This document shows positions 1 to 8,673 of a stretch of 64,000 bases of DNA, one piece after another. Numbering within the stretch: the first letter of the stretch is position 1; the number at the start of each line of letters is the position of its first letter. The position numbers were made by a program, and so were the translations under genes. The stretch spans positions 558,001 through 622,000 of the forward strand of contig JAUHYQ010000001.1 of NCBI GenBank assembly GCA_030426355.1. Reading direction: 5' to 3'. This DNA comes from Gammaproteobacteria bacterium. GTDB taxonomy: Bacteria; Pseudomonadota; Gammaproteobacteria; Steroidobacterales; GCA-2729495. Below the pieces are notes generated by a model. That model was not told where the DNA came from. It saw only the letters and a program-made list of their open reading frames with translations, and did not search any database.

Positions 1-271
1 CGTCGGTATCTATGATCGAACCGATCAAAAATTCATTGTCGATGACTGCCGTAGCAGCCACGAAGGAATTGAACCGGGCCCCGAAATCCAGCCGCAGGCG
101 ATTCAGGTCGCTCCAGTAGTCCTCGCGGCTGACAGGCGTCTCGGAGACTGTGCCGAGGCTCTGAAAGGAACCGCTGAAACTGAATTCAGCTTCGTCGGCC
201 GCAATACCCACGAACGGAATCAGCAGCCCAACCAGCCCTATTATCGGTTTCATGCTATATCGCTGCTTCAT
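1..271 (-). CDS. Exported protein, probable outer-membrane beta-barrel (3' end beyond window)
   Basis: Only the N-terminal 90 or so residues are inside the window. They start with [10 protein letters not shown], followed by a hydrophobic stretch (IIGLVGLLIPFVGIAA) and a DEAEFSGSFQ segment that looks like the mature start of a Sec-exported protein. The rest alternates polar and hydrophobic residues, which suggests a barrel protein, but no family can be named from this fragment. The ATG overlaps the TGA of the upstream LolD-like ATPase gene as ATGA, so the two are translationally coupled. It is therefore likely the outer-membrane component of the ABC system encoded just upstream; that role is inference. 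Confidence 0.6.
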   Translation of the reverse strand, partial: MKQRYSMKPIIGLVGLLIPFVGIAADEAEFSFSGSFQSLGTVSETPVSREDYWSDLNRLRLDFGARFNSFVAATAVIDNEFLIGSIIDTD

Positions 272-978
272 ACTTCCTCCAGCAGGGCGCCATCACGCAT
301 GCGAATGACCCGGGTAGTGCTGTCCATGACCATCGGGTCATGAGTCGATAGCAGAAAAGTGATTCCCAGCTCATCGTTGAGCCGGCGCATTGCATCCACC
401 AGATTATGCCCGGTTTCCGAGTCCAGATTCGCTGTAGGCTCGTCTGCGAGCACTATCGACGGCCCCGTCGCTATCGCTCGTGCAACCGCGACGCGCTGCT
501 GCTGCCCACCGGAAAGCTGGTTGGGTCGACGGTTTTCAAGGCCCTGCAACCCTACCGCCGCAAGCGTCTCGACTGCACGTTGCTGCGCCTCACCCGGACT
601 TACTCCTTGCAACAACATGACGTATTCGACATTCTCGCGAGCACTCAACACCGGTATCAGATTGAACTCCTGGAATACAAAACCAATACTCGCAAGGCGC
701 AGATCTGAGCGTTGTCGCTCACTCATGCCGGTAATATCCCGATCATCGATAAAAACCTTGCCGGCTGTCGGCATATCCAGGCCGCCAATAAGATTAAGCA
801 GTGTTGTCTTACCTGAGCCTGATGGGCCAACCAGCGATACGAATTCGCCGCGCTTCACGCGCAAGTCTACATTCTTCAGAGCAGGTATCTCGATGCCGTT
901 ATTACTGTACAACTTGGTCAGGTTTTCGGTACGCAGACAGTACATCGGATAAGAATACTCAGAGAGAGCGGATCGCAT
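268..978 (-). CDS. LolD-like ABC transporter ATP-binding protein
   Basis: The 236-residue protein has a complete nucleotide-binding domain: Walker [10 protein letters not shown] at about residues 51-59, signature LSGGQQQR at 155-162, and Walker B IVLADEP at 175-181 followed by the D-loop. The size and sequence fit the LolD/MacB-type subfamily, whose members energise mechanotransmission through FtsX-type permeases and act at the inner membrane without moving a substrate through it. It overlaps the end of the FtsX-type permease gene by about 20 bp. A second in-frame ATG (Met12, position 945) lies nearer to the conserved [10 protein letters not shown] start and could be the true start; neither has a strong ribosome-binding site. 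Confidence 0.93.
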   Translation of the reverse strand: MRSALSEYSYPMYCLRTENLTKLYSNNGIEIPALKNVDLRVKRGEFVSLVGPSGSGKTTLLNLIGGLDMPTAGKVFIDDRDITGMSERQRSDLRLASIGFVFQEFNLIPVLSARENVEYVMLLQGVSPGEAQQRAVETLAAVGLQGLENRRPNQLSGGQQQRVAVARAIATGPSIVLADEPTANLDSETGHNLVDAMRRLNDELGITFLLSTHDPMVMDSTTRVIRMRDGALLEEV

Positions 979-2188
979 CAGCCGGACTCAGCCTGGCCGC
1001 GCGCGCCGCCGGATAGATTGCCGCCAGAAGCGTGGTCAGGAAGGCGGCAAGCGCCGCGATAGCAATGCGGCCGGGGTGGATCGTCGGATAAATGATCGGC
1101 TTGAGGCTTGAAATAAGATCCATCGCACCCGACCAGCGCGAGAGGTCGATGCCACCAGCGCCCAGAAATCCGTTAATCACAATTCCCAGTATCACACCCA
1201 GCACAGCTCCCAGGACACCCAGACAAACGGCCTCCAACAGGACAAGACGGACTATCTGCGCAGGTCGGGTCCCCAGCGCCCGCATGATCCCAAACTCGCG
1301 GGTACGCTCCATAATCGACATGAGCATGGTGTTCAGAATACCGAGCGAGACGACTATCAGTATGATCACCAGCAATATATAGGTGAATACATTACTGAGC
1401 CCGATCATTTCCTTTGCCTGGGGCATCAGCTCGTCCCACTGCAGGATTTCGTATCCTGATCCAGCGAGTTCGGTGGCCAGAGCACCGGCCGTTGTGGCTA
1501 CATCATTAGGACTGTCAAGAATAAGAACGGCCTCGGTCACTTTGTTGTCCATGGCGGCGAGGTCTTGGCCATCCGCAAGGCCGATTATCGCGAGACTGCC
1601 GTCGAGGTCGACAGCACCCAGACGAAATATACCCTGCAGCCTGAAAAGTTCCGCACCGATCGACCCGTCAGCGGCCTGCACCATCAGCACGATCTTTTCG
1701 CCCGGCCCGGCATTGAGGCGCTCCGCCATCTTATAACCCAGCAGGATTTGTCGATGCGCGTCTGCCTCGAAATAGCTTCCGATAGTGATGCGCTCCCGCA
1801 GTCCGTTGATCTGTGTTTCACGCACTGGATCGACCGCGCGAATCACCGCCACAGCTGAATTGCGTGCGGTCGACACCAATCCGTTGATATGAATCCGGGG
1901 CGTGACAGCTTCTACACCGGGTAGAACTTCAAGCCGGGCGGTCAGGTCATCGACATCGGAAATAGCCCTGTTGAGATTGCGCTCGTCACGATAATTCTCG
2001 GCAAACACGACAATGTGGCCCGTGTATACCCGCACCGAATTGGTAATCCACTGATCATGAAAACCGTTTGAAAGACCAAAAAAGACAATAATAGCGGCCA
2101 GCCCGGAAGCGATGGCTGCCAATGTAATGAACGTACGCCTTTGATTTCGCGTGATGTTACGCCATGCGATACGCAAAAACAGTGCCAT
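959..2188 (-). CDS. FtsX/MacB-type ABC transporter permease
   Basis: This 409-residue protein has the layout of the LolC/E-MacB permease family: a first membrane helix near residues 17-40, a large periplasmic MacB_PCD-type domain to about residue 240, then three C-terminal helices in an FtsX domain (MERTREFGIMRALGTRP precedes the second one). Such permeases work as dimers with a LolD-like ATPase and pull lipoproteins or other lipophilic cargo out of the inner membrane. The gene begins 2 bp after the LolA-like gene and overlaps the ATPase gene. One permease gene only is present, so a homodimer is likely. Cargo is unknown. Confidence 0.9.
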   Translation of the reverse strand: MALFLRIAWRNITRNQRRTFITLAAIASGLAAIIVFFGLSNGFHDQWITNSVRVYTGHIVVFAENYRDERNLNRAISDVDDLTARLEVLPGVEAVTPRIHINGLVSTARNSAVAVIRAVDPVRETQINGLRERITIGSYFEADAHRQILLGYKMAERLNAGPGEKIVLMVQAADGSIGAELFRLQGIFRLGAVDLDGSLAIIGLADGQDLAAMDNKVTEAVLILDSPNDVATTAGALATELAGSGYEILQWDELMPQAKEMIGLSNVFTYILLVIILIVVSLGILNTMLMSIMERTREFGIMRALGTRPAQIVRLVLLEAVCLGVLGAVLGVILGIVINGFLGAGGIDLSRWSGAMDLISSLKPIIYPTIHPGRIAIAALAAFLTTLLAAIYPAARAARLSPADAIRSL

Positions 2189-2190
2189 AT

Positions 2191-2979
2191 TCAGTTCTTG
2201 AGTTTGAGGTTTCTTAAAGAAAAGACTTTGTCATCTATCTTTGCGTCAATCTCCAGATCGAGCACTTCCATCACGGTCTGCCTGCCCTTTTCTCCGACAG
2301 GTTTCATCTCCCAATAGGTGGGTACTTCGCGGCCCCGAATCTCAACAATATTGTCGAAGCGCAGAACCCGAATGAGATCGCCGTCATCAGCATAGAACTC
2401 CTGACGCAACGGCATTGAATCGGATTGCCTTACCCAGGCAAGCAGCCGGCCCCAGACAACCGGCGCATCGGGTTTAGGAACAAGCTCGACTTTGTACGCC
2501 CGGAATCCTGAGACTGTTTCTTCGGCAACGATTTCATGGGAGTAGTCTGTAACGATACTCGAGGCCTTCACCAAATCGTCATTAGTGAAATCGCTGCCCA
2601 TCCAGGGCTGAAACATCATTGAGGGAGGTATCTTCACAATACGCTCAACACGCGGCAAATAATTCCACATCTCGAGGCCAATCTTCAGCGTCACGATACC
2701 CGCTTCCTTTGCAGGTGACAGAATTTCTATAAAAGTTTTTTGTTCAATTCGATTCTCCCATGCATTCATTGTCAGCGTGCGCTGCCAGTCGGGATCCGTG
2801 ATCGTCATGCGGTAAGAACCGAAACTCGAATCGCCACGGAGAAGCAAATCCATCTTACGGATGACTTCTTTGGCATCCACTTGTTCGGTTACCTCTGCCT
2901 CGGACGCGGGTAACGTTTTCGTTACACCCAGTAACAGACCAACAAGCAATACCATTGAAAATGAAACAATATTTTTCAT
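2191..2979 (-). CDS. Outer membrane lipoprotein-sorting protein (LolA-like)
   Basis: The 262-residue protein opens with a Sec signal (MKNIVSFSMVLLVGLLLGVTK) and then resembles the outer membrane lipoprotein-sorting protein family (COG2834 type), with features such as LTMNAWENRIEQKTFIEIL and a C-terminal EVLDLEIDAKIDDKVFSLRNL. Members have a LolA/LppX-like half-barrel that carries lipids or acylated proteins across the periplasm. It is longer than canonical LolA (about 200 residues) and is not the housekeeping copy by context. Gene spacing (9 bp after the hydroxylase gene, 2 bp before the permease) says it is the periplasmic carrier of this transporter. Cargo cannot be read from the sequence. 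Confidence 0.8.
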   Translation of the reverse strand: MKNIVSFSMVLLVGLLLGVTKTLPASEAEVTEQVDAKEVIRKMDLLLRGDSSFGSYRMTITDPDWQRTLTMNAWENRIEQKTFIEILSPAKEAGIVTLKIGLEMWNYLPRVERIVKIPPSMMFQPWMGSDFTNDDLVKASSIVTDYSHEIVAEETVSGFRAYKVELVPKPDAPVVWGRLLAWVRQSDSMPLRQEFYADDGDLIRVLRFDNIVEIRGREVPTYWEMKPVGEKGRQTVMEVLDLEIDAKIDDKVFSLRNLKLKN

Positions 2980-2988
2980 GTTAGCAGT

Positions 2989-3996
2989 CTAGCGCAGAAA
3001 ACCACTTCGGGGCGCCACTACCAGTCGCTTTCGTTTTTTCGCTAAGAACGCGGTTCTGAATGGCTCCACCAGCGCCTCGGTGAATGTGCCGTGTATCTGT
3101 GGCAGTGGTTTGCCGGTACCGTCGGCGAGACCAAAAACCAACTCTTCCCTCCCGGCAGGTATATAAAGAGAACCAAACATCCAATCCCAGATTGCCAGTA
3201 CCTCGCCGTAGTTCTTGTTGAAATGCCTCGGATCAATCGAGTGGTGCACCTGATGCTGGGCAGGTGAGATAAAGATATGCTCAATAAGGCGCCCGTAGGA
3301 CAACCAGATATGCGTGTGACGAAGATTGGCGCCGGCAACATTGAATACGTAGTAGAAAAGGTTGACCCCCAGGATGGTGGCAAAATCGATTCGGCCGATT
3401 ACCAGCCCTAGCAGTAGTCCCTGTGTGACACCAACCAGAATGCCCCCGGTGAAAGCGACTATCAGGTTATAGACGGGGTGCTTTCGCGCCACGGTAAACG
3501 GGTTGAGCTGCTCCGCGCTATGATGAACAGCATGAAAGGGCCAGATGCGTTTCCACTGATGCGAGATACGGTGCACCCAATAGCCGTTGAAATCCGTCGC
3601 TATGAGCAAAATTGCGGCAACCAGAACAGGGCTCCAGGTGCTATCCGTTGAACTGTCTCCGGCCAGCGCGTTCTGCAGGGTTGCCGTGATGACAGGAGCG
3701 AAGCCAACAAGGGCAAAGAAACCGAACGCTCTCAGGATGCCCGACAGCAACATCAGCTTCACGTCTATCCAGATCGATGGGTTGGCATACACCTTACGGG
3801 GGAAAACCCAGCGCCAAAACCCGTCTCTCGACCGACGACGCCGATACAGGGCGGCGCAGATCAGCAACATGATCACGAAGCAGAATGGCGTAAGCCGACC
3901 GCTTGCGCCAAATATGAGCGCGGGTAAACCCTGTTGCAACTGGTCAAGCAGGGTTAACGGATCAAGCTTCAAAAGGTCTTTAGGCGCAATCTCCAA
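2989..3996 (-). CDS. Sterol desaturase / fatty acid hydroxylase family protein
   Basis: The 335-residue membrane protein carries the histidine boxes of the non-haem di-iron hydroxylase superfamily: HRISH at about residues 142-146, HAVHH at 155-159 and a later QHQVHHS. These ligate two irons at the cytoplasmic face; relatives hydroxylate or desaturate sterols, fatty acids, carotenoids or plasmalogen-like lipids. Several membrane segments precede and separate the boxes. The start appears to be TTG with a GGGAAG ribosome-binding site. It is the first gene of a run with a LolA-like carrier, FtsX permease, LolD ATPase and a barrel, which suggests that a hydroxylated lipid is the cargo or that the enzyme modifies it; this is inference. 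Confidence 0.85.
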   Translation of the reverse strand: MEIAPKDLLKLDPLTLLDQLQQGLPALIFGASGRLTPFCFVIMLLICAALYRRRRSRDGFWRWVFPRKVYANPSIWIDVKLMLLSGILRAFGFFALVGFAPVITATLQNALAGDSSTDSTWSPVLVAAILLIATDFNGYWVHRISHQWKRIWPFHAVHHSAEQLNPFTVARKHPVYNLIVAFTGGILVGVTQGLLLGLVIGRIDFATILGVNLFYYVFNVAGANLRHTHIWLSYGRLIEHIFISPAQHQVHHSIDPRHFNKNYGEVLAIWDWMFGSLYIPAGREELVFGLADGTGKPLPQIHGTFTEALVEPFRTAFLAKKRKRLVVAPRSGFLR

Positions 3997-4163
3997 ATTG
4001 TTGCTTCCCGATGTTTTTCACAATCTACTGAGATGCCCTACCTAACGGGTTCACTTTAGCAGCTAATCTACGCAGCGCATATGGTGCTCTCGATTTTTGA
4101 GGAGAATCTTGGCCTTATGCGCTATTATCAGGCGCACACCAATCGAGCACGCGGGGATTCGGC

Positions 4164-4454
4164 ATGATGACTTTTAGAATGCTTTCAATTGTTGCAGTAA
4201 CGGTCTTTGTCGTCGGCTGCGAGAGCATGGGCGTAAACCCGGACGCGTCAATCGGCCCGCCGGGGCGGGATGCGCGGGGAGGCGGTGTATTTACCGGCGC
4301 GGACGGCCGCTTTACGGGCGCAATAGAAGATGATGCTGAACGCGAGACCCGGGAAGCTGAGACCGGCGTCAATGACGAAGACTATCAGGCCTGGAAGTTA
4401 GAAAAGGAACGTGCCGAGTACGAAGCCTGGAAGGCCGAGCAGACCGGTCAGTAA
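4164..4454 (+). CDS. Small hypothetical lipoprotein
   Basis: This 96-residue protein starts MMTFRMLSIVAVTVF and has a lipobox-like VVGC at residues 16-19 or so, so it is a likely lipoprotein with a mature part of about 77 residues. The mature part is glycine-rich at first (GPPGRDARGGGVFTGADG) and then strongly acidic and probably helical (EDDAERETREAE, YQAWKLEKERAEYEAWKAEQ). No family is recognised. It stands alone, divergent from the hydroxylase operon and convergent with the YiiX-like gene, whose stop codon begins at the next base. Confidence 0.65.
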   Translation: MMTFRMLSIVAVTVFVVGCESMGVNPDASIGPPGRDARGGGVFTGADGRFTGAIEDDAERETREAETGVNDEDYQAWKLEKERAEYEAWKAEQTGQ

Positions 4455-5384
4455 TCAGTCACCGAATTCGCCGTATAGCCTGTCCGCGATGGCCCGCACC
4501 TCTGCCTGAATGAGCTGGGGGTCCGGCGGCAACGTCTTTGCTCTGGCCAGACTTTTATCCAGTAACCGCTGGCCATTGATCCGCATAATGGGTCGAAGAC
4601 CATCCCAGCGGAACAAGTTACCAATCGCCTGATCGGCCGTAAAACGCCGGTGGAATTCTTGCTTGACCGCATTGAGCGCCAGAATCTCGCTGTCGCTGTA
4701 GCTGCTCATTCGCACGACGGGATTGCTCTGATCAACCAGGGACGATGTTTCAATCGTTTCTTCCGGCACGCCCAGCCAGCCCATCACCACACTGACTGAA
4801 CGATTCGGCCTGTTCGGCGCTATGGTTGCGCGTTCACCGCCACCGTGCTCAATAGCGCGAGCCACAAACTCCGCACAGAAAAACGCACTGTCGTCGTTGT
4901 AGTTGAAGTACCGGTCAAACGGTGTCTGGGCTGCAAGGTGATGACGGGCAAACTGGGCAACCTTAGCGCGGTCTGCACCTGCCGGCTCAAAGATCTCGGC
5001 ATAAAAGTACCTATCCACGAAGCGCTCCAGCGGCACGCGCCTTACCATGCCCTCAATAGTTGACGTAGGCGGTACTTCCGGATCCAGATTCAGCGACGGA
5101 TCGCCTGTCTCGTCATACACATAAGGCTCACCGTCATCAATCATGACAATACCCAGGTGAATGTAGGGGCTGAATTCCTGCGGCAGCAGCCCCAGCAGGA
5201 TATCGGTCGGCGCTTTCGAGCCGGTCATGATGATCTGCCCGGATGCGAGCGGCGTATCGAAGTACTCACCCGATGGTTCTGCGAAGGCTTGATAGTTTGC
5301 AAAGGTTGCATCTTTGAAGCTTGTGCAACCGCTAACCAGCTCACCCAACAAGAACAATCCCAAAAGAGTTATGAGCGGTCTCAT
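4455..5384 (-). CDS. Permuted papain-like (YiiX/YebB-type) lipoprotein
   Basis: The 309-residue protein has a signal peptide ending in the lipobox VSGC (Cys20). The mature part fits the YiiX-type permuted NlpC/P60-papain fold, in which the catalytic His comes before the Cys: HLGIVMIDDGEPYVYD places His76, and YNDDSAFFCAEFVARA places Cys170. Known relatives are amidases or acyl-transfer enzymes; the substrate is unknown. The C-terminal hundred residues (RMSSYSDSEILALNAVKQEF onwards) look helical and are not assigned. Its ATG overlaps the stop of a 56-residue lipoprotein gene as ATGA, so the two are translated together. Confidence 0.75.
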   Translation of the reverse strand: MRPLITLLGLFLLGELVSGCTSFKDATFANYQAFAEPSGEYFDTPLASGQIIMTGSKAPTDILLGLLPQEFSPYIHLGIVMIDDGEPYVYDETGDPSLNLDPEVPPTSTIEGMVRRVPLERFVDRYFYAEIFEPAGADRAKVAQFARHHLAAQTPFDRYFNYNDDSAFFCAEFVARAIEHGGGERATIAPNRPNRSVSVVMGWLGVPEETIETSSLVDQSNPVVRMSSYSDSEILALNAVKQEFHRRFTADQAIGNLFRWDGLRPIMRINGQRLLDKSLARAKTLPPDPQLIQAEVRAIADRLYGEFGD

Positions 5385-5551
5385 TCGCCCACGTCCTGAC
5401 CAGACTCATCCTGACCACCACGATGGGCTCCGGTGACAAAGTTATTGGGCCGTTCACCGTCATAGCGCGAAAACTCGTCCTGCACCCTCTGCGGTATCGG
5501 AATACAGGCAGCGAGCAGTAACGTGAGCGACACTATTGCCAGCAGTCGCAC
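5381..5551 (-). CDS. Small lipoprotein coupled to the YiiX-like gene
   Basis: A GTG at 5551 opens a 56-residue reading frame beginning (M)RLLAIVSLTLLLAAC, a textbook lipoprotein signal with lipobox LAAC at residue 15. The mature peptide is about 42 residues (IPIPQRVQDEFSRYDGERPN, then Gly/Asp-rich) and has no recognised domain. A longer ATG-started frame upstream (from 5677) runs inside the aldolase gene and is unlikely. The gene begins 10 bp after the aldolase stop and its TGA overlaps the ATG of the YiiX-like lipoprotein gene. The pairing suggests that the two lipoproteins act together. Confidence 0.65.
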   Translation of the reverse strand: MRLLAIVSLTLLLAACIPIPQRVQDEFSRYDGERPNNFVTGAHRGGQDESGQDVGE

Positions 5552-5561
5552 AGCGGTGGTC

Positions 5562-6455
5562 TCAGGTAGCTGATGCGTCGTATATGGACTGAATCGTGCT
5601 GTCCAGCATGGCATTGAATTCGGCATCGGACTGCTGAGCAGACAAGCCCTCGGTCGTCGCCCGCGAAAAGCTCGCAATCATGCCGTGGTTCTGACTTAAG
5701 CGCCGGTTGGCTTCCTCTCTGGAATAACCGCCCGACAGCGCCACCATTCTGAGTAACTTGGGATGATCCAGGCACTCTTTGTAGAAATCGGCCTGCTCGG
5801 GCAACGTCAGCTTAAAGATCACGGGCGCATCGCCTTGCAACGCATCCAGATGCTTGAGCAATTCCTTTTTCAGGATGGCTTCGCACGCTGCCTTGTCGGG
5901 CGCGTTGATGTCCACTTCAGGCTCAATAATCGGGGTCAGCCCTTTGGCCAGAATTTGCTGCCCGATCTCAAATTGCTGGGCAACCACGGCGGCAATACCT
6001 TCTGGGTTGGCCGATTTAATTACCGATCGCATCTTGGTGCCAAAGACCGGTTGTGCACAGGCTTTATCGAGCAGCGCATCCAGATCAGGCATGGGCTTCA
6101 TGAGCTGCACGCCATTTTTCTCATCAGCAAGGCCCTTGTCGACCTTGAGAAACGGCACAACTTTTTTTACTTCCCACAGATACGCTGCCGAGCTCTTGCC
6201 TTCGATATCCCGATCAAGGGTGTTCTCAAACAGGATAGCGCCAAGGATACGATCGCCGTTGAATGCCGGGCTGGTCACAATACGAGTGCGCATGGCATGC
6301 ACCGCCGCGTACATCTCTTCCTCATTGCTATAAGCATCTTCATTGACACCATAGAGCTTGAGCGCTTTGGGCGTGCTGCCACCGCTCTGATCAAGCGCGG
6401 CGATAAAACCCTTTTGGGTACGAACTTTTTCGAATTGCTGTTCCAGGGTAGACAT
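5562..6455 (-). CDS. fda: Fructose-bisphosphate aldolase class I
   Basis: This cytoplasmic glycolytic enzyme cleaves fructose 1,6-bisphosphate through a Schiff base. The 297-residue length and the sequence match the short bacterial class I type found in staphylococci: [20 protein letters not shown] near the start, [43 protein letters not shown] (active-site Glu), FKLTLPE (Schiff-base Lys region) and [13 protein letters not shown]. The start chosen is the ATG at 6455, preceded by AAGGAG; an upstream extension to 6533 lacks family similarity. It lies between the antiporter gene and the two small lipoprotein genes on the same strand. Confidence 0.95.
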   Translation of the reverse strand: MSTLEQQFEKVRTQKGFIAALDQSGGSTPKALKLYGVNEDAYSNEEEMYAAVHAMRTRIVTSPAFNGDRILGAILFENTLDRDIEGKSSAAYLWEVKKVVPFLKVDKGLADEKNGVQLMKPMPDLDALLDKACAQPVFGTKMRSVIKSANPEGIAAVVAQQFEIGQQILAKGLTPIIEPEVDINAPDKAACEAILKKELLKHLDALQGDAPVIFKLTLPEQADFYKECLDHPKLLRMVALSGGYSREEANRRLSQNHGMIASFSRATTEGLSAQQSDAEFNAMLDSTIQSIYDASAT

Positions 6456-6510
6456 GGCGAACGTCCGCTCCTTATATTGTGTGTATTGTGATTTTCGGGA
6501 TATGAACAGT

Positions 6511-7785
6511 TTAGCTGGCCACCCCGCGGGCACTTATATTAGCAGCCTTTTCATAGTGTGGTTTCCACAGGGTCAAGGTAACCGGCACAGCGACATTCAG
6601 CCAGAAAATAGCAAACATCAGCGTATAGAAAGCCTCGGTGGTCAATATCGAGTGTTCCACGTAGGCGATACCCATCACCACGAAGGCCAGTTCAGCGCGG
6701 CCCAGCATGCCGAAACCGATCATCATGCTCTCGTGAAAAGTGAAGCCCCCCGTATAGCGCGCCGCCAGGGCAGCCGATACGATTTGGGCCACGAACACAG
6801 CGCCCAGCAGCAGTGTGGTCTGCGGAATCACCGAAACCAGTATCTCCCAGTCGAAAACGATCTTGGTGCCGAGCTCGACAAAAAAAATAGGCCCTATCCA
6901 TGAAAACGCAGCGTTCTCCACAACCTCTTTGGTGCGCGCATGCGAACTGCGAGCGCCCGCGTCGTCGAGCATAAAGTACTCTTCACTGAGGATCAGTCCG
7001 GCCATGTATGCCCCGACCGCGGGATGAAATCCAAATCGGTGCGCTACCAAACCCACCACCAGCGCGAACAGCAATACCTGCAGTATGGAATGCTCGCCGC
7101 CGTCCGCCGCGAGAAAATCACGCGCGCCATAGCGACCAATGACAGGAATGCGGCTCATCCAGCCGCCGCTGTGGTGAGGCAGCAACCAGATTCCCACCGC
7201 GGCGACCGCAGCAAAAAATGCCAATGCCTTAAGCACCGTGAATGAAATGGAAATCAGGCTGAACTCCGCCTCACCGGTCGCAATAGGCACCAGAATGGCG
7301 ACCGCGGCCAGCGATGCAACATCGTCCAGCACCGCAGAGGTCATGATGCCGGTCGCGGCCGGGGTCTTGCTCAGCCCCAGGCTCTTTAACGACACCATGG
7401 TAAGTGAAACGGCCGTCGCCGTCATGGTGAGGCCGCACATAATGGATACGTTCAGATTATCCCAGTAATAGTCGGCGACCAGAAAAGCCACAGTAAATGG
7501 TGCCAGGGCACCAAACAACGCAATCCCCCAGCTGCGGCGAACACCCGAGATAAAATTGCGCGTGTTCTCCTCGAAACCGAGGGCAAACATAATCAGGATA
7601 ATGCCCAGCTCCGCGAAGTAATGGATGAATATATTGGTCTCTTCCGGAAGCACTCCGATGTTGACCATCAATGCGCCAAACGCGAGAAAGTAGAGCACGG
7701 CGGTAAGCTTGGTTTTGCTGGCCAGCAGGCTGGCGAAAAAAACGCCTGCCCACATTATTGCCAGTTGCACCAGTGGATCTGTCAT
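6511..7785 (-). CDS. Cation/proton antiporter, CPA2 family
   Basis: The 424-residue protein is almost entirely membrane helices, about twelve, and resembles the Na+/H+ exchanger domain of the CPA2 (KefB/NapA-like) family. It has the typical [16 protein letters not shown] segment near residue 75, an [14 protein letters not shown] unwound-helix region and an ILDD-like [11 protein letters not shown] that supplies the ion-binding acidic pair. There is no TrkA-N or other regulatory C-terminal domain, so it is a bare transporter. Its start is 3 bp from the stop of the upstream NmrA-like reductase gene, so the two are probably co-transcribed. Ion specificity cannot be read. Confidence 0.88.
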   Translation of the reverse strand: MTDPLVQLAIMWAGVFFASLLASKTKLTAVLYFLAFGALMVNIGVLPEETNIFIHYFAELGIILIMFALGFEENTRNFISGVRRSWGIALFGALAPFTVAFLVADYYWDNLNVSIMCGLTMTATAVSLTMVSLKSLGLSKTPAATGIMTSAVLDDVASLAAVAILVPIATGEAEFSLISISFTVLKALAFFAAVAAVGIWLLPHHSGGWMSRIPVIGRYGARDFLAADGGEHSILQVLLFALVVGLVAHRFGFHPAVGAYMAGLILSEEYFMLDDAGARSSHARTKEVVENAAFSWIGPIFFVELGTKIVFDWEILVSVIPQTTLLLGAVFVAQIVSAALAARYTGGFTFHESMMIGFGMLGRAELAFVVMGIAYVEHSILTTEAFYTLMFAIFWLNVAVPVTLTLWKPHYEKAANISARGVAS

Positions 7786-7788
7786 CGC

Positions 7789-8658
7789 TTAAGCAAGGTT
7801 TGCTATTTGTTCAGACAAAGGCCGGGCCGGTCGGCCGGCAGCGCGTTCAAACTGCGAGGTTACCTCGTAGACACCCTTCTCCATGCACTGAAAGCAACCC
7901 GACAGCATTTTTGCAACGTCTTCACCACGCGCAGCGATGCGCTCATCCTGCATAAATCGCGCAACATTGGCCTCCAGACTGATTGGCTCATAACGGACGT
8001 TCAGACCTAAAGCCTCACTCGCCAAGGCAACCAGCTCCGCCTGAGTGTGCAGTTCACCGAACAGGTTCACCGCCATGCCATCGCAGTGCTCAGTCACCGC
8101 AACTCTGGCCAACGCGAATCCAAGCTCTTCGATACTGATGTAGCCACACCGGCCCTCACCGGCGTTATTGCGGTATACGCCACCGTGCTCATGGGCATGT
8201 CTGATGTGCAGAAGATCTAGATCCAGATACAAACCGTTGCGGGCCACTACCCACTCAAGACCCGATTCCATCAGGAAGCGCTCGGTGTCGTTGTTCACGC
8301 GGTAGAACGGCTCAAAGTAAGTACCTTCCGCCAGTTCATTGCCGATTACACTGGTATAAATCAGTTTACGAACCCCGGCTTTCTTAGCTGCATTGATCAC
8401 ATCTCGGTGCATGGCCAACCGATCGCCACCGCCGGCTACCGGTGCAGATATCATAATCACCGTATCAATTTCTTCGAGTGCCGCTCGCATTTGTTCCGGC
8501 GACTGATAGTCGCCTACGCGTTTTTCAATACCTTTGACTGCAACCCGGGAAGGGTTTCGCGCAACCGCCACAACATTGTCATGCGGCACTCTGTGCTTCA
8601 GATGCTCCAATGTCACTGTGCCAAGCCGCCCACTGGCCGCGGTCACTGCGATTCTCAT
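7789..8658 (-). CDS. NmrA-like / atypical SDR NAD(P)-binding protein
   Basis: The 289-residue protein starts with an atypical short-chain dehydrogenase nucleotide motif (TAASGRLG at about residues 6-13), then NPSRV, DTVIMISAP and YTSVIGN, as in the NmrA and QOR2-like (quinone oxidoreductase 2) group. It lacks the YxxxK catalytic pair of classical SDRs in its usual form, so it may be a quinone or NAD(P)H-dependent reductase, or a redox sensor. It lies 15 bp after the barrel-protein gene and 3 bp before the antiporter gene. Confidence 0.8.
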   Translation of the reverse strand: MRIAVTAASGRLGTVTLEHLKHRVPHDNVVAVARNPSRVAVKGIEKRVGDYQSPEQMRAALEEIDTVIMISAPVAGGGDRLAMHRDVINAAKKAGVRKLIYTSVIGNELAEGTYFEPFYRVNNDTERFLMESGLEWVVARNGLYLDLDLLHIRHAHEHGGVYRNNAGEGRCGYISIEELGFALARVAVTEHCDGMAVNLFGELHTQAELVALASEALGLNVRYEPISLEANVARFMQDERIAARGEDVAKMLSGCFQCMEKGVYEVTSQFERAAGRPARPLSEQIANLA

Positions 8659-8673
8659 TGCCCTGTACTCATT

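Noticed and set aside
5763-6491. 242-codon plus-strand frame in the aldolase region
   Set aside because: It mirrors the aldolase gene on the opposite strand and its amino-acid make-up is that of a shadow frame.
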